A stretch of DNA of 64,000 nt from Serratia oryzae (GCF_001976145.1 NZ_MOXD01000001.1:186001-250000), one strand, 5' to 3'. Shown: positions 29,603-40,623, numbered from the stretch's first letter. Notes: generated from the sequence alone by a model not told the origin. Translations and numbers: made by a program.

Positions 29603-29788
29603 GTTCCACAACTCCTTGTTGTGTAGAAGTAGACAAAAGTAATGTTTCGTAAGTAAAAGTGAGTGGCAGGTTAAAAATAGGGATTTTAAGCGTGAAGAGA
29701 AGTCAGTCAGATGAAAACTGTGAACTCAGCGGGCGTTTATTGAAAAAACAAGGTGATGTGACAGGGGAAGTGGCGAGCGTGATAGCAT
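29603..29788. other. cstA upstream region
   Basis: About 190 bases between cstA and the rnb terminator, holding the cstA promoter. No gene and no clear CRP box (TGTGA-N6-TCACA) is seen. Confidence 0.4.
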
Positions 29789-29817
29789 AAAAAAGGGCGA
29801 TACCGCGGTATCGCCCT
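29789..29817 (-). terminator. Intrinsic terminator after rnb
   Basis: The self-complementary AGGGCGATACCG/CGGTATCGCCCT stem is followed, on the minus strand, by six T. Confidence 0.88.
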
Positions 29818-29834
29818 GAGGTTTTGTGGTTCAG

Positions 29835-31769
29835 TTATGCAACGGGTTTGGCAATCACGCTGCGGGTTTCCATGCGTACTTCGGCGATGTTGACCTGCAG
29901 GGTATCGCTCTGGCGATAAACCATTTCGCCTTTCACCTGCACCATGCCGGTTTCCTGGCTGCATACCAGTTCATCACGCACTGCATGAATGAACGGTGCT
30001 GGAATAAAGGCGACCGCGCCGTTCTCCAACAGGCGCACGCGCAGGCCGCCGCGCGTCACGTCGATGATCTCTGCCGTGAAGCGTTCATCGCTGCCCGCTT
30101 TGTCTTTCAGGAAGCGCGCATACAGCCAGTCGCCAACGTCGCGTTCGGCCATGCGGTTCAGACGGCGGCGTTCAGCCAACTGTGTGGTCACTTCATCTGA
30201 AGGTTTGCTGGCCGCTTGCTCGCTGATAATGGCTTTCAGCAGGCGATGGTTGACCATGTCACCGTATTTGCGGATTGGCGACGTCCAGGTGGCATAGGCT
30301 TCCAGCCCCAGGCCAAAGTGCGGGCCAGGAGCGGTGCTGATCTCTGCAAACGTCTGGAAACGGCGAATGCGGCTATCAAGGAACTGCGTCGGCTGTGCAT
30401 CAAGATGCCGGCGCAGTTCGCAGAACCCGTCCAGCGTCAGCAGTTTGGCCGCTTCGGCTTCCACCGCGTTGGTCTGCAGCACGTTAACCGCCTGTTCAAC
30501 CAGTGCCGGATCAAAACCGTTATGAACGTTGTAGATGCCAAAGCCGAGGCGATCGCGCAGCACCAGGGCGGCACAGACGTTGGCGGCAATCATACACTCT
30601 TCAACGATACGGTTGGCCGTGCGGCGCTGTTCGGTAACGATGTCCAGCACGTCACCTTTTTCACCGAGCACAAAACGATAGTCTGGGCGATCTTTAAACA
30701 CCAGCGCGTGCTGGTGGCGCCAGGTACTACGGGCATCGCACACCTTTTTGAGCAAGGTGATCTGCTGCGCGATCACCTCGTTTGGCGGCTGCCAACCTGC
30801 AATGCCGTCCAGCCAGTCCGAGACTTCGTCATAAACCAGTTTGGCCTTGGATTCGATCTCCGCGGCGAAGAAGCGAATATCGTTCCCCAATGCGCCGTCG
30901 GCGGCGATCGTCACACGGCAAGCCAACACCGGCCGGCGCTCGTTGGGGCGCAGCGAACACAGGTTGTCGGACAGATCGCGCGGCAACATCGGAATATTGA
31001 AGCCCGGCAGGTAGTTGGTGAACGCACGTTTGCGGGCGATGTCATCCAGGTTGCTGCCTTGCTCGACGTAAGCGGTAGGATCGGCAATGGCGATGGTCAA
31101 CTGCAGCGTGCCGTCGCCGTTATCCTGCACGTACAGCGCATCGTCCATATCTTCGGTGCTGGCGCTGTCGATAGTGACAAAATCCAGCGCGGTGAGATCT
31201 TCACGCGGCAGGGTGGTATCCGCTTCGCTGATGGCGATCATCTCTGGTGCTTCTTTTTCCAGATTATGGCGCGCCAGCGTTACCCACCAAGGGGCGAAAT
31301 GGTCTTCGCCGTCGGTGATGAACTGCGTCAGATCGGCGTAAAAACCGCGATCGCCTTTCAGCGGATGGCGGCGCATTTCCGCCACTGCCCAGTCGCCGGG
31401 CTGGAAGTCACGGGTTACTTCACGCACTGGACGGCACTGAATTGCGTCTTTCAGCATAGGATGATCGGGCACGATGGACAGGCGATCGTCTTTTTTCTGC
31501 ACTCGGCCGACAAAACGCGACAGAAACGGCTCAACCAGGGTTTCTGGCTCGGCGATTTCGCGATCTTTTTCGGTGTGCAGAGTGGCGACGATACGATCCC
31601 CATGCATGACTTTTTTCATGTACGGCGGTGGAATAAAGTAACTTTTCTGACCGTCGACCTCTAAAAAGCCAAAACCTTTCTCAGTCCCTTTTACTACGCC
31701 TTCAACACGCGGGGTTTGAGAGTGAAGTTGCTGTTTAAGCTGCGCCAGCAGCGGGTTATCTTGAAACAT
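29835..31769 (-). CDS. rnb: Exoribonuclease II
   Basis: 644 residues, the E. coli length. Processive 3'-to-5' hydrolytic RNase of mRNA decay. Domains in order: two cold-shock domains (residues 1-170, with [19 protein letters not shown]), the RNB catalytic domain with the acidic cluster ([18 protein letters not shown]), and a C-terminal S1 domain. ATG 31769 gives [20 protein letters not shown], as in E. coli; the ten extra codons upstream are not conserved. Single-gene unit ending in a strong terminator. Confidence 0.98.
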   Translation of the reverse strand: MFQDNPLLAQLKQQLHSQTPRVEGVVKGTEKGFGFLEVDGQKSYFIPPPYMKKVMHGDRIVATLHTEKDREIAEPETLVEPFLSRFVGRVQKKDDRLSIVPDHPMLKDAIQCRPVREVTRDFQPGDWAVAEMRRHPLKGDRGFYADLTQFITDGEDHFAPWWVTLARHNLEKEAPEMIAISEADTTLPREDLTALDFVTIDSASTEDMDDALYVQDNGDGTLQLTIAIADPTAYVEQGSNLDDIARKRAFTNYLPGFNIPMLPRDLSDNLCSLRPNERRPVLACRVTIAADGALGNDIRFFAAEIESKAKLVYDEVSDWLDGIAGWQPPNEVIAQQITLLKKVCDARSTWRHQHALVFKDRPDYRFVLGEKGDVLDIVTEQRRTANRIVEECMIAANVCAALVLRDRLGFGIYNVHNGFDPALVEQAVNVLQTNAVEAEAAKLLTLDGFCELRRHLDAQPTQFLDSRIRRFQTFAEISTAPGPHFGLGLEAYATWTSPIRKYGDMVNHRLLKAIISEQAASKPSDEVTTQLAERRRLNRMAERDVGDWLYARFLKDKAGSDERFTAEIIDVTRGGLRVRLLENGAVAFIPAPFIHAVRDELVCSQETGMVQVKGEMVYRQSDTLQVNIAEVRMETRSVIAKPVA

Positions 31770-31910
31770 ATCGTCCAGTGAATGGGTTGTGAGTGGCAAG
31801 ATTTGCGGCAGACAGTTTTACGCGAATCACCTGCTCTGGGCAAGCCTAACGTCACGTTTTTACTGTGTTCATCCGGGGGAACGTTGCGGAACGGTCAAGA
31901 ATAATTCATT

Positions 31911-31941
31911 GGCAAACCTTGGTTTTCAGCCAAGGTTTGCC
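31911..31941. terminator. Hairpin between rnb and ydeP
   Basis: GGCAAACCTTGG and CCAAGGTTTGCC form a perfect 12-bp stem around TTTTCAG. It lies after the ydeP stop (minus strand). The T-tract is poor. Confidence 0.55.
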
Positions 31942-31948
31942 AGCAATA

Positions 31949-34255
31949 TCAGGCGATGCGCCACGCAGGCGCGCTGGCGCAGCGGCGGATCGTTACCGGA
32001 ATGGATTTGGAGGTGGGCGTACCGGTGCCATCACCAAAACTGGTTAGAGGCACTAATGGATTGGTCTCGGGATAGTAAGCGGCCAGGTTACCACGTGGTA
32101 TCGCGTAGCTGACCAGCTTGAAGCCGCTGACTTTGCGCACCACGCCGTCATGCCATAGGGTTTCAATTTCCACCAATTCACCTTCCTGTAGACCAAGCTC
32201 TGCCAAATCTTGCGGATGGATAAACAGTACTTCCCGCTGGCCATAGACCCCCCGATAGCGGTCATCCAGCCCATAAATAGTGGTGTTGTACTGATCGTGT
32301 GAACGCAGGGTCTGCAGCGTAAAGGGGGCCAGTTCTGCAGTTGGATGGGCACGCAGCGTTTCTGGCAGCGCTGCGGCGCTGAACTGTGCCTTGCCGCTTG
32401 GCGTTGCGAAACGCAGTTCCGCGGCGGCATTGCCCAGATAAAAACCGCCGGGTTGTTCGCAGCGCTGGTTGAAGTTGTCAAAGCCGGGCAGGGTGGCCTG
32501 AATATGATCGCGGATCAGCGAATAGTCATCGGCCAGCGCCAGCCAGTCCAGCGTTTCGCTACCCAGCACCGCATCGGCAATGCCGCAGACAATGGCGGTT
32601 TCCGAACGTTGATTTTCGGATAGCGGCTTGCCGATGCCTTCCGAGGCATGCACCATGCTGAATGAATCTTCCACCGTAATGAACTGCGGCCCGCTGGCCT
32701 GCAGATCCAGCTCGGTGCGCCCCAGAGCGGGCAAGATCAACGCCTCTTTCCCGGTGATCAGGTGGCTGCGGTTCAGCTTGGTGCTGATGTGCACCGTCAG
32801 TTCGCAGTTGCGCAGGGCCTGTGCGGTGCGCTTGGTATCCGGCGCGGCTGCCGCCAGGTTACCGCCGAGAGCCAGCAGCACTTTAACCTCACCGCGCAGC
32901 ATGGCTTCGAGCGCTTCCACCGTGTTATGCCCAGCCTCGCGGCACGGCGTGAAACCGAAACGCTGCGCCAGGCTATCGAGCAGCGCTTTGGGTGCTTTTT
33001 CATCAATACCCATAGTGCGATTACCTTGCACATTGCTGTGGCCGCGCACCGGGCACAATCCTGCCCCCGGTTTACCCAACTGGCCAAACAGCAGTTGCAG
33101 ATTGGTGATTTCACGCACCGTCGCTACCGAATGTTTATGTTGGGTGATCCCCATCGCCCATGTGCAGATCACGCGTTTGGCGCTCTGATAGATTGCTGCC
33201 GCCTGGCGTAGCTGGCTTTCGCTCAGGCCTGATTGCTGCGTAATGTGCGACCAAGCGCTGGCATCCACCTGTGCCAGATATTCTTCAACACCGATGCAGT
33301 GCTGTTCAATAAACACCCGGTCGAACAGCCCGGCTTGCCCCTCCGCCAGCCGCTGACGATGGGTTTCCAGCAGCGCTTTCACGATGCCGCGTACTGCAGC
33401 CAGATCGCCGCCGAGATTGGGCTGGAAATAGGCCGAACTGATGGGGGAGGATGTTGGCGTCAGCATCTGCAGTGGGTTTTGCGGGTCGGTAAAACGCTCC
33501 AATCCTCGTTCGCGTAGCGTGTTGAAACTGACAATGCGTGCGCCACGACTGACGGCCTGCTTCAGGCTGTGCAACATGCGTGGGTGGTTGGTACCCGGAT
33601 TCTGGCCAAACACAAAAATAGCATCGGCTTGCTCAAAGTCCTGCATGCGGATGGTGCCTTTACCCACGCCGATGCTTTGTTTGAGGCCAATGCCGCTGGC
33701 TTCGTGACACATGTTGGAACAGTCGGGGAAGTTGCTGGTGCCCAGCATGCGACCAAACAGCTGATAAACATAAGACGCCTCGTTGCTGGTGCGTCCAGAG
33801 GTATAAAGCTCGATCTGGCTAGGGTTGTCCATTTGATGGATGTGCTGGGCAATCAGCGCAAAAGCTGCCGGCCAACTGATAGGGTGATAACGATCGCTGA
33901 CCGCGTCATAGCGCATCGGATGAGTGAGACGCCCCTGATATTCTAGAAAATAGTCGCTTTGCTGCAGTAGCTTGCTAACGCTGTGCGCGGCGAAAAAGGC
34001 TGGTTCAACCGCATTACGCGTAGCTTCCCAACTGACGGCTTTGGCTCCGTTTTCGCAGAAACTGAAGGTGCTGTGGTTGTCATCGCCCCAGGCACAGCCA
34101 GGGCAGTCGAAACCGCGCGCTTTATTAACGCGCAGCAGGTTGCGCAGGTTTTTCAGCGGTTGTTTGCTGTCGAACACATAGCGGGTGGTGGCTTCTAATG
34201 AGCCCCAGCCACCTGCCGCGCCGCGATAAGGCTTGATTGACGGTTTGAATTTCAT
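31949..34255 (-). CDS. ydeP: Molybdopterin oxidoreductase YdeP (FdhF-like)
   Basis: 768 residues. Belongs to the formate-dehydrogenase-like molybdopterin oxidoreductases; E. coli YdeP is linked to acid resistance. Near the N-terminus is the short cysteine motif FDCPGCAWGDD. The core has SGRTSNEASYVYQLFGRMLG, CSNMCHEASGIGL and FVFGQNPGTNHPRM, and the C-terminal molybdopterin dinucleotide-binding region starts around residue 645 (TLRSHDQYNTTIYGLDDRYR). It is a single gene with no electron-transfer partner beside it, so its donor and substrate are unknown. Confidence 0.87.
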   Translation of the reverse strand: MKFKPSIKPYRGAAGGWGSLEATTRYVFDSKQPLKNLRNLLRVNKARGFDCPGCAWGDDNHSTFSFCENGAKAVSWEATRNAVEPAFFAAHSVSKLLQQSDYFLEYQGRLTHPMRYDAVSDRYHPISWPAAFALIAQHIHQMDNPSQIELYTSGRTSNEASYVYQLFGRMLGTSNFPDCSNMCHEASGIGLKQSIGVGKGTIRMQDFEQADAIFVFGQNPGTNHPRMLHSLKQAVSRGARIVSFNTLRERGLERFTDPQNPLQMLTPTSSPISSAYFQPNLGGDLAAVRGIVKALLETHRQRLAEGQAGLFDRVFIEQHCIGVEEYLAQVDASAWSHITQQSGLSESQLRQAAAIYQSAKRVICTWAMGITQHKHSVATVREITNLQLLFGQLGKPGAGLCPVRGHSNVQGNRTMGIDEKAPKALLDSLAQRFGFTPCREAGHNTVEALEAMLRGEVKVLLALGGNLAAAAPDTKRTAQALRNCELTVHISTKLNRSHLITGKEALILPALGRTELDLQASGPQFITVEDSFSMVHASEGIGKPLSENQRSETAIVCGIADAVLGSETLDWLALADDYSLIRDHIQATLPGFDNFNQRCEQPGGFYLGNAAAELRFATPSGKAQFSAAALPETLRAHPTAELAPFTLQTLRSHDQYNTTIYGLDDRYRGVYGQREVLFIHPQDLAELGLQEGELVEIETLWHDGVVRKVSGFKLVSYAIPRGNLAAYYPETNPLVPLTSFGDGTGTPTSKSIPVTIRRCASAPAWRIA

Positions 34256-34511
34256 TTTTTACTTCGCAGGTGATTATTGTTGCAAATAAGTAAGCAATTT
34301 TTTAAGTGCTTTGGGCGTTTATGTCACAAGTTTAGAGGCAGGCAGGTGGGGTGTCTAATCGAATGGCGTAATGATGGCATAGAGGGTATTTATCGCTGGC
34401 AATTCCTCTCCTTGTACTCATGGTCGTTATGGCATACAAACAGAGCGTTTCTGCATAATGTTGCCCGGCACGATTCGTTACGCTGTCCTGACGGATTACA
34501 GGAGAGATAAC
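34256..34511. other. Divergent region between ydeP and the YbhB-family gene
   Basis: About 255 bases with no gene. It contains both promoters. An AGGAGAGATAAC ribosome binding site precedes ATG 34512. Confidence 0.4.
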
Positions 34512-35060
34512 ATGAAGCAGATGATATTGGGTTTAGGGCTGATGGCGATCGCGTTAGGGGCTGAGGCAGAGGGATTCAGCGTGAGCAGTAGCGATATGGA
34601 GGCGGGTAAACCGCTGGCTAGCGCACAGGTTTTCCAGGGGTTTGGCTGCCAGGGGGGGAACGTTTCGCCACAGTTGGCTTGGGCTCACGTCCCACCGGGG
34701 ACGAAGAGTTTTGCCGTGACCGCTTTTGATCCCGATGCGCCCACGGGAAGTGGCTGGTGGCACTGGACGGTGGTGAATATTCCTGCGTATGTGCGGGCTC
34801 TACCTGCCGGTGCGGGTAATGTGGATAATCAAAATCTGCCACCGGGAGCGGTGCAAGGGCGTAATGATTTTGGCTATGCCGGGTTTGGTGGGGCTTGTCC
34901 ACCGGAAGGGACGCCAGCGCATCGCTACCAATTTACCGTCTGGGCGTTAAAAACGGCACATTTACCGATCGACAATACCAGCAGTGGCGCAATGGTGGGT
35001 TTTATGCTGAAGGCTAATGCATTGGCCACCACACGATTGGAAGCGATTTACGGGCGTTGA
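34512..35060 (+). CDS. YbhB/YbcL-family (PEBP-like) periplasmic protein
   Basis: 182 residues. A signal peptide (MKQMILGLGLMAIALGAEA) is followed by a phosphatidylethanolamine-binding-protein fold: VSPQLAWAHVPPGTKSFAVT, FDPDAPTGSGWWHWTVVNIP with the DPDAP ligand loop, and the GYAGFGGACPPEGTPAHRYQFTVWAL-like GACPP..HRY motif. Bacterial members are poorly understood; E. coli YbcL modulates host responses. ATG 34512 follows AGGAGAG. The AraC gene starts two bases after the stop, so the two are probably one operon and the regulator may control this gene. Confidence 0.87.
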   Translation: MKQMILGLGLMAIALGAEAEGFSVSSSDMEAGKPLASAQVFQGFGCQGGNVSPQLAWAHVPPGTKSFAVTAFDPDAPTGSGWWHWTVVNIPAYVRALPAGAGNVDNQNLPPGAVQGRNDFGYAGFGGACPPEGTPAHRYQFTVWALKTAHLPIDNTSSGAMVGFMLKANALATTRLEAIYGR

Positions 35061-35062
35061 GA

Positions 35063-35872
35063 ATGCAGCAACTGAATTACACTGAACAAAAGCTGGCCCT
35101 GCAGGTCTTGGTGGCTCGCGGTGCTCATGAATTACATCGTGTCAGGCTGTTTTCGCCTGCGATCTGTCACGTGCGCCAGGGACGTAAAACGCTGCAGTGG
35201 GGAGAACTTGTTGAAGTGGCTGCGGTTGACTCGCTGATTCTGTTTCCTGCCGGGGTAGAAATCCACATTGCCAATACGCCGTCGCGTGGGGAATATATTT
35301 CCGATATTGTTTATATTCCCCAAGAGCTCCTGAGCACCTTCAAAACCCGTAATCCCGATGCTCGGTCTGCCGGTCAGGCGAAGCTTTGCGTTCCGTTTGA
35401 TGAGCACACCAAGCGGATGTGGGGCGGGTTACTTGGTAGCATAAAAGATCGTGCCCCCGTGCAACTGCAGGAACACCAGTTGAACGGGGTATTATTGGCT
35501 CTGCAGCTTGCTGGTTATGCGGAAACGCTGCTGGGAGATCGCCAGGATCCTCTGGTGGCTCGTATACAGCAACTCATTTTACTGGAACCTTCCCACCACT
35601 GGCAGGTTGATGAGGTTGCCAGCCGGTTGCACATGGGCAGTTCAACCCTGCGGCGACACCTGGCGGCTGAAGGGCAACATTTCCGCACCATCCTGGAGGA
35701 CGTTCGCATGAACAAGGCTCTTTATGAATTGCAAAGCAGCAAACGCAGTGTCGGGGAGATCGCCTATCGCAGTGGCTATGCCTGCGCATCACGGTTTGCC
35801 GCGCGCTTTACCCAGCATTTTGGCCTCAGCCCACGAGCATTGAGGAGCGTTATGCGCAATGGCGATCGCTAA
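35063..35872 (+). CDS. AraC-family transcriptional regulator
   Basis: 269 residues. The N-terminal part (about 1-150) is a cupin-like ligand or dimerisation domain. The C-terminal 100 residues carry two helix-turn-helix motifs: HHWQVDEVASRLHMGSSTLR followed by RHLAAEG, and SVGEIAYRSGYACASRFAAR followed by FTQHFGLSPRALR. ATG 35063 lies just after the preceding stop; a TTG overlapping that stop is also possible. The likely target is the YbhB-family gene upstream, by operon context only. Confidence 0.88.
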   Translation: MQQLNYTEQKLALQVLVARGAHELHRVRLFSPAICHVRQGRKTLQWGELVEVAAVDSLILFPAGVEIHIANTPSRGEYISDIVYIPQELLSTFKTRNPDARSAGQAKLCVPFDEHTKRMWGGLLGSIKDRAPVQLQEHQLNGVLLALQLAGYAETLLGDRQDPLVARIQQLILLEPSHHWQVDEVASRLHMGSSTLRRHLAAEGQHFRTILEDVRMNKALYELQSSKRSVGEIAYRSGYACASRFAARFTQHFGLSPRALRSVMRNGDR

Positions 35873-35936
35873 GCTTGTCAGACATGCGACATCAAAATGA
35901 TATTTTCACCGCGGAATTTATCGCCTAGGTTGATAC

Positions 35937-36053
35937 ATGGATATTAAGCAGCTGATTTACCTGTGTAATCTAGAGCGTGAGCGCCACTTTGGCCGTGCGC
36001 CCCCGCTGGCACAGCATTTCTTTGATGTGGCACAGGAGTGGTTATTGCAGTAG
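35937..36053 (+). pseudogene. LysR-family regulator reduced by internal deletion
   Basis: A 38-codon frame starts MDIKQLIYLCNLERERHFGR, the first helix region of LysR-type regulators (usually continuing AAEA...SQP). It jumps to PPLAQHFFDVAQEWLLQ and a stop, which reads like the extreme C-terminus of such a protein. About 250 internal codons are missing. The reading frame is retained across the join. DNA-binding function must be lost since the recognition helix is gone. Too short to be a working regulator. Confidence 0.68.
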
Positions 36054-36152
36054 GTTTTGGGTGACAATGTCACTTTTAATCTGTACTGGAAAACGCAGAG
36101 GGCAGATAAAACAGGGCCGAAGTAATTCAGCCCTGTTGCATTGGCTGGCGCG

Positions 36153-36941
36153 TTATTTCAGCTCTAATTCGTTCATCGCAGCAATGCTGAAACCGCCGTC
36201 AACGTGGACGATCTCACCGGAAATACCGGCCGCCAGGTTGGAGCACAGGAAGGCGGCGGTGTTCCCCACGTCCTCGGTGGTGACGGTACGGCGAATCGGC
36301 GTTACGGCCTCGCAATGGGCCAGCATCTTGCGGAAATCCTTGATGCCGGATGCCGCCAGCGTGCGGATCGGCCCGGCGGAGATGCCGTTAACGCGTACCC
36401 CTTCAGGCCCCATGGCGTTGGCCATATAGCGCACGTTGGCCTCCAACGAGGCTTTTGCCAGGCCCATCACGTTGTAGTTGGGAATCGCGCGCTCTGCCCC
36501 GAGGTAAGACAACGTCAGCAACGCCGAACCGGCGTTGAGCATAGGACGGCACGCCTTGGCCATGGCGACAAAGCTGTAGGAACTGATGTCATGCGCGATG
36601 GCAAAGCCTTCACGCGTCACGGCGTTGACGTAATCGCCATCCAATTGATCTGCCGGGGCGTAACCGATCGAGTGGACGAAACCATCAAACGTGGGCCAGT
36701 GTTGCCCCAGTTGGGCAAACATGGCGCTGATGCTTGCATCCTGCGCCACGTCGCATTCCAGAACGAGGTTGGAACCCAATGCCGCCGCGAATTCCGCTAC
36801 GCGCGGTTGGAGTTTTTCATTTTGATAGGTGAAGGCCAGTTCGGCCCCTTCGCGTTGCATAGCCTGCGCGATACCAAAAGCAATGGAAAGTTTGCTGGCA
36901 ACGCCAGTGATCAGAATACGTTTGCCGGTTAAAAAACCCAT
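36153..36941 (-). CDS. fabI: Enoyl-[acyl-carrier-protein] reductase (NADH)
   Basis: 262 residues, the E. coli length. Completes each fatty-acid elongation cycle by reducing the trans-2-enoyl-ACP. An SDR fold with the N-terminal [20 protein letters not shown] nucleotide loop and the FabI catalytic pair within [21 protein letters not shown] (Tyr-x6-Lys). The ATG at 36941 gives the usual start [11 protein letters not shown]. In the same place as in E. coli, downstream of the sap genes. A hairpin (CAGGGC/GCCCTG, 36111-36139) follows on the minus strand and probably terminates it. Confidence 0.98.
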   Translation of the reverse strand: MGFLTGKRILITGVASKLSIAFGIAQAMQREGAELAFTYQNEKLQPRVAEFAAALGSNLVLECDVAQDASISAMFAQLGQHWPTFDGFVHSIGYAPADQLDGDYVNAVTREGFAIAHDISSYSFVAMAKACRPMLNAGSALLTLSYLGAERAIPNYNVMGLAKASLEANVRYMANAMGPEGVRVNGISAGPIRTLAASGIKDFRKMLAHCEAVTPIRRTVTTEDVGNTAAFLCSNLAAGISGEIVHVDGGFSIAAMNELELK

Positions 36942-36974
36942 ATGGCGCTATCCTTTAGGTTTAGTTGTTCGGAA

Positions 36975-37787
36975 TTAGAACTTGCCGCCATCACGCCGCC
37001 AGGCATCGGCAGTCAGTGCTTCACCAAAATGGCTGGCGATCAGGCGTTTGGTGAGCTCGTGCAGCGGGGCTGCCAGCACCTCGGCCGTGCTGCCACGTTC
37101 AACGATTTCACCCTCATGCATCACCATCACCTGATCGCTGATATGTTTCATCATGCCCAAATGCTGGGTAACATAAATATATGATATTCCGTGTTTTTCT
37201 TGCAATTCGAGCATTAGATTAATGATTTGTGAACGCATCGACATATCCAGCGATGCTAGCGCTTCGTCGGCGATAATCACCTGAGGTTGCAGGATCAGCG
37301 CGCGCGCCAGGGCAACGCGCTGCTTCTGGCCCGAAGCGAGCATGTGCGGATAATAATAGGCGTGGTCCGGTAGCATGCCCACCTGGCGTAAAGTCTGGTT
37401 GATACGCGCTTCGCGCTCTGCGGCCTCCAGATCGGTATTCAGCCGCAACGGCGCATCCAGCAACTGGCCGATGCGCTGACGTGGATTGAGCGAGGTGCTG
37501 GGATCTTGGAAAATCATGCGAATGCGCTGGCTACGGTAGCGATAATCGCCATACTCCAGCGGATGGTCATCAATCAACACTTCGCCGGAAGAGGGCTCGA
37601 TCATGCCGGAAAGCATTTTCGCCAGGGTGGATTTACCGGAGCCGTTTTCGCCGATGATCGCCAGCGTCTGGCGTTCACGCAGGGTAAAGCTGACGGATTT
37701 TACCGCCTCTACATTCTGGCGGCGGAACAGCCCGGTGCGATAGCGGTATGTTTTCGCCAGATTGCGCACTTCCAACAGCGTTTCCAT
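36975..37787 (-). CDS. sapF: Peptide ABC transporter ATP-binding protein SapF
   Basis: 270 residues. ATPase of the Sap importer, linked to antimicrobial-peptide resistance and, with TrkH, to potassium uptake in E. coli and Salmonella. Walker A GENGSGKSTLAKM, a signature-like LASGQKQRVALARAL (in place of LSGGQ) and Walker B VIIADEALAS are present. Last gene of the sapABCDF operon; one base separates it from sapD. fabI lies 33 bp downstream. Confidence 0.96.
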   Translation of the reverse strand: METLLEVRNLAKTYRYRTGLFRRQNVEAVKSVSFTLRERQTLAIIGENGSGKSTLAKMLSGMIEPSSGEVLIDDHPLEYGDYRYRSQRIRMIFQDPSTSLNPRQRIGQLLDAPLRLNTDLEAAEREARINQTLRQVGMLPDHAYYYPHMLASGQKQRVALARALILQPQVIIADEALASLDMSMRSQIINLMLELQEKHGISYIYVTQHLGMMKHISDQVMVMHEGEIVERGSTAEVLAAPLHELTKRLIASHFGEALTADAWRRDGGKF

Positions 37788-37788
37788 G

Positions 37789-38781
37789 TTATTGCTCCTC
37801 CATGTTCAGCGGGAAGTGGCAGGCAAACAGACGGGTTTTCACCGCGCGCAGGCGCGGGGTTTCAATGCAGGTCTTCTGCGCGTAGGGGCAGCGTGGCCCC
37901 AAACGACAGCCGATCGGCAGGTGCTCCAAGGATGGGATCGCCCCCGGCAGCGTGTTCAGGCGGCTTTTATGCGGCAACGAACGGCCAAAATCCGGCATGG
38001 AACGGATCAGCGCCTGGGTGTAAGGGTGGTGTGGGGCGGCGAGTAGCTCCTCGCACTGGGCGCTTTCCACCGTTTGCCCGCAGTACAGCACGTTTATCCG
38101 ATCTGCCCATTTGCTCATCATCTGCAAATCGTGGCTGATCAGCAGGATAGTGGTGTTGTTGTTCTGGTTGAGGCGCGCCAGCAGGCGGAAAATCTGCGCC
38201 TGGGTGGTGGGTTCCATGGCGTTGGTAGGTTCATCGGCGATCAGCAGCCGTGGCTGGTTGGCCAGCGCAATGGCGATCATCACTTTCTGGCATTCCCCCT
38301 CGGTTAATTCGTAGGGGTAACTGCCCATGATGTCGTCGTGATCCTTAATGCCGACGCGGTGCAGCAGTTCGATGGCGCGGCGTTTGCGCCAGTTGAACCT
38401 TTGCCACCAGCGGCCTTTGTAGGTCCAGCCGGGAATTGCCTGTACCAACTGGCGGCCAATGCTTTCGGACGGATCCAGACAGGACTGGGGTTCCTGAAAG
38501 ATCATCGAAACGTTATGCCCCACTAGCTTCCGCCGTTCGCGCGGCGTCAGTTGCAGCAGATCGATGTCGTCGAAGCGGAAACGATCGGCCGTAACGCGCC
38601 AGTTGTCTTTGGTGACGCCGCAAATCGCTTTGGCGATCAGGCTTTTCCCCGATCCGGACTCGCCCACCAGGCCGCGCACTTCGCCTTCGGTCAGCGTCAT
38701 GCTGACGCGATCGACCGCCTTGACCGGCCCTTCGGCGGTCATAAATTCAATCGTCAGATTGCGGATATCGAGTAACGGCAT
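37789..38781 (-). CDS. sapD: Peptide ABC transporter ATP-binding protein SapD
   Basis: 330 residues, the E. coli length. Walker [15 protein letters not shown], signature-position [20 protein letters not shown] (divergent from LSGGQ), Walker [14 protein letters not shown], and the C-terminal oligopeptide-transporter extension with cysteines ([15 protein letters not shown]), as in DppD/OppD-type ATPases. The ATG shares its A with the sapC stop, indicating tight translational coupling. Confidence 0.96.
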   Translation of the reverse strand: MPLLDIRNLTIEFMTAEGPVKAVDRVSMTLTEGEVRGLVGESGSGKSLIAKAICGVTKDNWRVTADRFRFDDIDLLQLTPRERRKLVGHNVSMIFQEPQSCLDPSESIGRQLVQAIPGWTYKGRWWQRFNWRKRRAIELLHRVGIKDHDDIMGSYPYELTEGECQKVMIAIALANQPRLLIADEPTNAMEPTTQAQIFRLLARLNQNNNTTILLISHDLQMMSKWADRINVLYCGQTVESAQCEELLAAPHHPYTQALIRSMPDFGRSLPHKSRLNTLPGAIPSLEHLPIGCRLGPRCPYAQKTCIETPRLRAVKTRLFACHFPLNMEEQ

Positions 38782-39671
38782 TATTCCACTCCCGCATTAA
38801 TCGCGCGGCGCATGCCATCGCCCAACAGGTTAACCAACAGTACGCTGACCAGAATGGCACCGCCGGGGAGCATCACCGCCCAGGGCGCGACATACACCAG
38901 TTCCAGCGAATCACCGAGCATCGCCCCCCATTCAGGAGAAGGAAGCTGGGCACCAAGATCGAGAAAGCCCAGCGCGGCGATATCAAGAATCGCCATCGAC
39001 AGTGCGCGGGTAAACTCGGTCACCAGCACCGCCGCAATGTTCGGCACTACCGCATACCACAGGATCTGTGGCGTCGAGGCACCGTCTAAGCGGGCGGCAA
39101 CCACATACTCTTTTTCCAGTTCGTCATGCACGGCGCTGTAGATGGTGCGCACCATGCGCGGCAGCAGTGCCAGCCACACGGCCAGCATGGCGTGTTCCAG
39201 CTTCGGCCCAAGAAAGGCCACTACGATGATCGCCAGCAGCAGCGAAGGAATGGAAAGCAGGGTGTCGAGCACATGGTTCAGCACCGCCGAGATCAGGCCA
39301 CGAGTCACCCCGGCAAATACCCCGAGTATCACGCCAAAAAAGGCGGCGGCAATGGTGACGATCAGTGCAGAACCGAAGGTAGCGGCGGTGCCGGTCAACA
39401 GGCGGCTCAGAATATCGCGGCCCAGATCGTCTGTGCCGAGGAAGAACGACACGTTGCCGTAGCGTGACCAGGACGGTGGCAACAGCTGATAACCGAGGAA
39501 CTGCTGATCCAACGCGTAAGGGGCCAGCAGGCTACCGAAAAGGGAAAGCAACAGCAGGGCAATCACGCCGTAAAAGCCAATCATCGCCAGTGTGTCACCG
39601 TAAAAAATCCGCCAGGTGTAACGCAGCGGGCTTGGCATTTTCTTTTCGCCGTAGACGTTATCGAAGGGCAT
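38781..39671 (-). CDS. sapC: Peptide ABC transporter permease SapC
   Basis: 296 residues, the E. coli length. Inner-membrane permease with about six helices and the cytoplasmic EAA-type loop near [20 protein letters not shown] that contacts the ATPases. It pairs with SapB. Start ATG 39671 lies inside the sapB end (14-base overlap). Confidence 0.96.
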   Translation of the reverse strand: MPFDNVYGEKKMPSPLRYTWRIFYGDTLAMIGFYGVIALLLLSLFGSLLAPYALDQQFLGYQLLPPSWSRYGNVSFFLGTDDLGRDILSRLLTGTAATFGSALIVTIAAAFFGVILGVFAGVTRGLISAVLNHVLDTLLSIPSLLLAIIVVAFLGPKLEHAMLAVWLALLPRMVRTIYSAVHDELEKEYVVAARLDGASTPQILWYAVVPNIAAVLVTEFTRALSMAILDIAALGFLDLGAQLPSPEWGAMLGDSLELVYVAPWAVMLPGGAILVSVLLVNLLGDGMRRAINAGVE

Positions 39672-40623
39672 ACCATTCCTTATGCTTCAGTGGGTTGGTG
39701 GCAGCACCCAGAATATCGGCCAGTACGTTGACGGTAATCACCAGCGAACTGACGACCATTACGCCAGCGGAGATCGCGGCATAATCCTGCTGACGGATGG
39801 CATTGATCAGCCAGCGGCCCAGCCCTGGCCAACTGAATACCACTTCAGTGATCATCGCCAGCGTGAGCATGGTGGAAAACTGTAAACCGAGTTTGGGAAT
39901 GATCGGCGGTAACGCATTGTGCAGGACGTGGCGGCGGATAATGGTAAAGCGCGACAGACCACGGGTGGCGGCGGCCTTGATGTAGTTCTGGCCGAGCACA
40001 TCGTCGGTGCTGATACGCATCAGACGGATCACCTCGGTGAGCGGCGCTATGGCTACAACGATAATTGGCAGCACCATATGGCGCAGCGCGCTGGCGATCA
40101 TTTCGTTGCGGTAGGGCGAATCAGAGAGCCAGGCGTCAATCAGCGCAAAACCGGTCACTGGCTGAACCTGATACAGCAGGTCGAAACGGCCTGAAACCGG
40201 CAACCAGTCGAGGTGCAAGGAGAAGAACAGCATCAGCAGCAGGGCCAACCAGAATACCGGTATGGAAAACCCCAACAGGGCAAAGGTGCTGATGGCAGTG
40301 TCCTGCCATTTGCCGCGCAGCACGCCGGCAATAATGCCCAGTGGAATACCAATGCTCAGTGCCAGCGTGAACGCCAGCAGGCACAGTTCCATGGTAGCTG
40401 GGAACACTTCGCGCAACTGTTCGCCAATTGCCTGGCCGTTGATGCTGGAAACGCCAAAATCCCCTTGCATCAGGCTGACGAAATAGAACTGATAGGCATC
40501 CAGCAGGGCGGCGCCATTGAGCGGTGCACGCGGGGTGAAATAGCTCAGGCTGAAGCTGACCAGTGTCAGAAAGAACAGCGTAATCAGCAGCAACAGAATG
40601 CGGCGCAAGGTAAAGATAATCAT
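39658..40623 (-). CDS. sapB: Peptide ABC transporter permease SapB
   Basis: 321 residues, the E. coli length. Member of the DppB/OppB permease family, with an N-terminal helix ([21 protein letters not shown]) and the usual EAA loop ([20 protein letters not shown]). Its ATG overlaps the sapA stop by four bases. Confidence 0.96.
   Translation of the reverse strand: MIIFTLRRILLLLITLFFLTLVSFSLSYFTPRAPLNGAALLDAYQFYFVSLMQGDFGVSSINGQAIGEQLREVFPATMELCLLAFTLALSIGIPLGIIAGVLRGKWQDTAISTFALLGFSIPVFWLALLLMLFFSLHLDWLPVSGRFDLLYQVQPVTGFALIDAWLSDSPYRNEMIASALRHMVLPIIVVAIAPLTEVIRLMRISTDDVLGQNYIKAAATRGLSRFTIIRRHVLHNALPPIIPKLGLQFSTMLTLAMITEVVFSWPGLGRWLINAIRQQDYAAISAGVMVVSSLVITVNVLADILGAATNPLKHKEWYALR

Noticed and set aside
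30216-31664. Long plus-strand frame across rnb (482 codons)
   Set aside because: It is the antisense shadow of rnb, which is a complete and clearly recognised gene.
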